Below are positions 61,882 through 64,000 of a stretch of DNA of 64,000 nucleotides, one piece after another. Position 1 is the stretch's first letter. Every line of letters starts with the position of its first letter. The stretch spans positions 1 through 64,000 of the forward strand of contig NW_008806278.1 of assembly GCF_000400465.1 (NCBI RefSeq), read 5' to 3'. The notes under the pieces were generated by a model that made no database searches, had not been told where the DNA came from, and worked only from the letters and a program-made list of their open reading frames with translations. Made by a program: the position numbers and the translations under genes. This stretch comes from Wallemia ichthyophaga EXF-994. Lineage: Eukaryota; Basidiomycota; Wallemiomycetes; Wallemiales; Wallemiaceae.

Positions 61882-64000
61882 TCACATATCGCCCTCCAAG
61901 AACTTATCCAATTCATCTTTTGTATGTTCGAAAGGACGTGGCCCAAGCAGATCAATCATGTCTTGTCTCGAAAGCACCTCCTTTATCAACAGCTTCTGTG
62001 CTACTCTCTCCACTAGTTCCTTCCTCTCACCCAAGAGGACGTGTGTACGTCTATGTGCCTCAGTGATCATATTCCTAACTTGCAAGTCAATCATTTCGCC
62101 CGTCTTCTCGCTAAACGGCTTCTGGAATCCTTCACTGCTGCCCTCGCGACCACCATAGCTAACAGGACCTATTTCAGAGTTCATACCATAATTAGCGCAC
62201 ACTTCGAAAGCCATTTTGGTGATTCTCTGCAAGTCGTCCTGCGCACCAGTAGTAATTCTACCAAAGAAGATCTCTTCCGAAACACGTCCACCTAAAGTCA
62301 TGCACATTCTGTCAATGAGTTGTTCCGTAGTGAACAAAAAGCGCTCTTTAGGGAGGTATTGAGCATAACCGAGTGCACCAACACCGCGTGGAATGATGGA
62401 TACTTTTACTAACGGGTCGGCATGTTCGAGGAACCACCCACAGATAGCGTGTCCAGCTTCGTGGTATGCTACCGTCTTTTTCTCCTCCTTGTCTAAAACT
62501 CGACTCTTGCGCTCAAGTCCAGCAATTACTCGCTCTATCGCTTGCTCAAAGTGCATCAGATTTATTGACTCAGCTCCCTTCCTGGCAGCGTATAGTGCAG
62601 CTTCGTTGCACACGTTGGCTATATCCGCACCTGAGAATCCTGGAGTGAGAAGCGCGAGTCTGTGGGCAAGGTTACTGTAGGGGTTGTCTGACGTGATCAT
62701 TTTCCTTGCATCCCTTTCACGACGCTCAGCTGGAGTGAGGTCATCTTCAACAGCCTCCGCCATCACAACAGGTCCTCCCGTTACATCGTTATTTGCTCCT
62801 GAGAAGGCCATCGACGTCTGCTGGAATAGCGCTGGATTAGGCGTTGGGAAATCTGTGGTTGGTCTGCCGACGCTCGAGCTTGGTCCGGCGTCGCTGTCTT
62901 CAGATGGAGGTCCGACCTTCTTAAGGGTGGTGTCTAGCTTGAGTGGACGGAGGTGGACGAGGAATATTTGAGAGCGGCCACCGACGTCTGGTCTGTCAAC
63001 GGTGATATTTCTGTCGAAACGACCTGGACGCATGAGGGCAGGATCAAGAACATCTGGTCTGTTTGTACCGGCCAGGACAACTACGTGCTGATCGGAGGCA
63101 AAACCGTCCATCTCAACTAGAAGCTGATTCAAGGTACTTTCACGCTCGTCATTTCCGCCACCCATACCACCAGATTTGCCTCTAGATTTACCAATGGCGT
63201 CGATTTCATCTAGGAAGATGATACACGGTATGTTCTTGCGTGCTGTTGCGAAGAGGTCACGTACACGAGAAGGACCAACACCGACAAACATCTCAACAAA
63301 CTCTGAACCTGAGACAGAGAGGAAAGGTACACCAGCTTCACCGGCAGTTGCCTTGGCGAGGAGGGTCTTACCTGTACCAGGTGGACCAGAAAGGATAGCA
63401 CCGCGTGGAATCTTAGCGCCTAATTTCTCAAACTTCTCTGGTTCTTTGAGGAACTTAACGAATTCCATGATTTCCTCTTTGGCTTCATCCATACCGGCGA
63501 CATCTTTGAATCGTGTACCAATTTCACTCTCCTGATTGAAAAGTTTAGCTCTACTTTTACCAATTCCAAAAATACCGCCGCCACCGCCACTGCCACCGCC
63601 GGCTCTTCTGCTCATCCAGTAAAGCAAACCAGCAAAAAGGAGAGTGGGAGCGAAGTGCAAGATCATGTTGAGTGGAGATGTCTCTTCGTGGTAAGCGACA
63701 GGAATCTTTTCGTTGTTTGGAACGCCAAGCTCCTTTTGAGCTTCATCGAGGTGACGTTCAAACGCATCAACGCTGCCAATGGAGAAATAGAGACCGGAGG
63801 AAGAGGAAGCGTCACCACGAAGGCTGACTCTAACTCTGTTACGGTTGACGACGGTGAGTCTGTCAACCAAACCTCTATCGAGGTAGCCAGTTCTGAAGTC
63901 CTGCCAAGTAACTTCTCTCTCGCCTGCTTCCGGAACGAGAAGCTTGTAGGTGAAGTAGGTACCAACGCCCATCATAAGGAGTTGCTGACCGTTGATACGT
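61882..64000 (-). CDS. AFG3: mitochondrial m-AAA protease subunit (5' end beyond window)
   Basis: At least 697 residues; the reading frame runs off the right edge, so the presequence is missing. Order: inner-membrane N-terminal part with [15 protein letters not shown], a membrane helix ([17 protein letters not shown]), a Gly-rich linker, Walker A GPPGTGKT, pore loop FVEMFVGVG, Walker [13 protein letters not shown], arginine finger region RPGRFDRNI, and zinc-protease motif HEAGH with a later metal-ligand region. The enzyme degrades unassembled inner-membrane proteins and processes MRPL32. A polar insert of about 80 residues sits between [11 protein letters not shown] and [16 protein letters not shown], at the junction of the AAA large and small subdomains. 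Afg3 versus Yta12 cannot be settled here. Confidence 0.93.
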   Translation of the reverse strand, partial: RINGQQLLMMGVGTYFTYKLLVPEAGEREVTWQDFRTGYLDRGLVDRLTVVNRNRVRVSLRGDASSSSGLYFSIGSVDAFERHLDEAQKELGVPNNEKIPVAYHEETSPLNMILHFAPTLLFAGLLYWMSRRAGGGSGGGGGIFGIGKSRAKLFNQESEIGTRFKDVAGMDEAKEEIMEFVKFLKEPEKFEKLGAKIPRGAILSGPPGTGKTLLAKATAGEAGVPFLSVSGSEFVEMFVGVGPSRVRDLFATARKNIPCIIFLDEIDAIGKSRGKSGGMGGGNDERESTLNQLLVEMDGFASDQHVVVLAGTNRPDVLDPALMRPGRFDRNITVDRPDVGGRSQIFLVHLRPLKLDTTLKKVGPPSEDSDAGPSSSVGRPTTDFPTPNPALFQQTSMAFSGANNDVTGGPVVMAEAVEDDLTPAERRERDARKMITSDNPYSNLAHRLALLTPGFSGADIANVCNEAALYAARKGAESINLMHFEQAIERVIAGLERKSRVLDKEEKKTVAYHEAGHAICGWFLEHADPLVKVSIIPRGVGALGYAQYLPKERFLFTTEQLIDRMCMTLGGRVSEEIFFGRITTGAQDDLQRITKMAFEVCANYGMNSEIGPVSYGGREGSSEGFQKPFSEKTGEMIDLQVRNMITEAHRRTHVLLGERKELVERVAQKLLIKEVLSRQDMIDLLGPRPFEHTKDELDKFLEGDM

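Noticed and set aside
1..64000. tRNA, rRNA, CRISPR arrays and transposons
   Set aside because: Looked for by eye on both strands. No cloverleaf, array or terminal-repeat pattern was convincing; a dedicated scan (tRNAscan-SE, RepeatMasker) would be decisive.

Overview
The window is a compact, gene-dense fungal chromosome segment. Nearly every gene is split by short GT-AG introns of about 37-66 bases, many with a CTAAC-like branch site, and intergenic spaces are often under 200 bases. Gene content (LysM and CFEM secreted proteins, a DASH subunit, STRIPAK subunits, DNA polymerase iota, C-5 sterol desaturase, a P4 flippase, many fungal-specific families) points to a basidiomycete. The very small genome style and a GPD1 without an N-terminal peroxisomal signal suggest a xerophile such as Wallemia. 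That genus is inference, not proven here. About 36 protein-coding genes are modelled; no rRNA, tRNA, transposon or CRISPR array was recognised. All exon joins were worked out by eye from splice signals and family continuity.

1-16 kb: a LysM protein, VPS52 (GARP complex), a small conserved protein, a Ypk/Gad8 AGC kinase, TFC1 (TFIIIC) head-to-head with an NADH pyrophosphatase (start codons 7 bases apart), an F-box protein, and two tandem GPI-anchored phospholipase B genes with signs of gene conversion and an intron difference.

16-32 kb: a BCAS3/WD40-like protein, a mitochondrial PDH-kinase-type protein, a Zn2Cys6 regulator, a decapping-enhancer-like protein, GPD1 (with a 7-nt microexon), a small multi-exon gene, a large membrane protein with low-complexity tail, ETF-ubiquinone oxidoreductase, and two mitochondrial ribosomal proteins (MRPL16, MRP10).

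32-45 kb: a zinc-acquisition block (two ZIP transporters and a PRA1-type zincophore, the latter divergent from one ZIP), a Dnf-type lipid flippase, and a PX-PH-RhoGAP protein.

45-64 kb: the DASH subunit HSK3 followed 38 bases later by DNA polymerase iota, ERG3, a tail-anchored FHA protein (SLMAP/Far9-10-like), a DUF3602 protein, a CFEM protein, a sulfotransferase-like protein (12-nt microexon), an amino-acid transporter with a GATA-rich upstream region,a PITH protein head-to-head with an aldo-keto reductase, FAR11 (nine exons), a small tail-anchored protein, and the 3' part of an m-AAA protease that runs off the right edge. Two STRIPAK-type subunits lie within 8 kb of each other.
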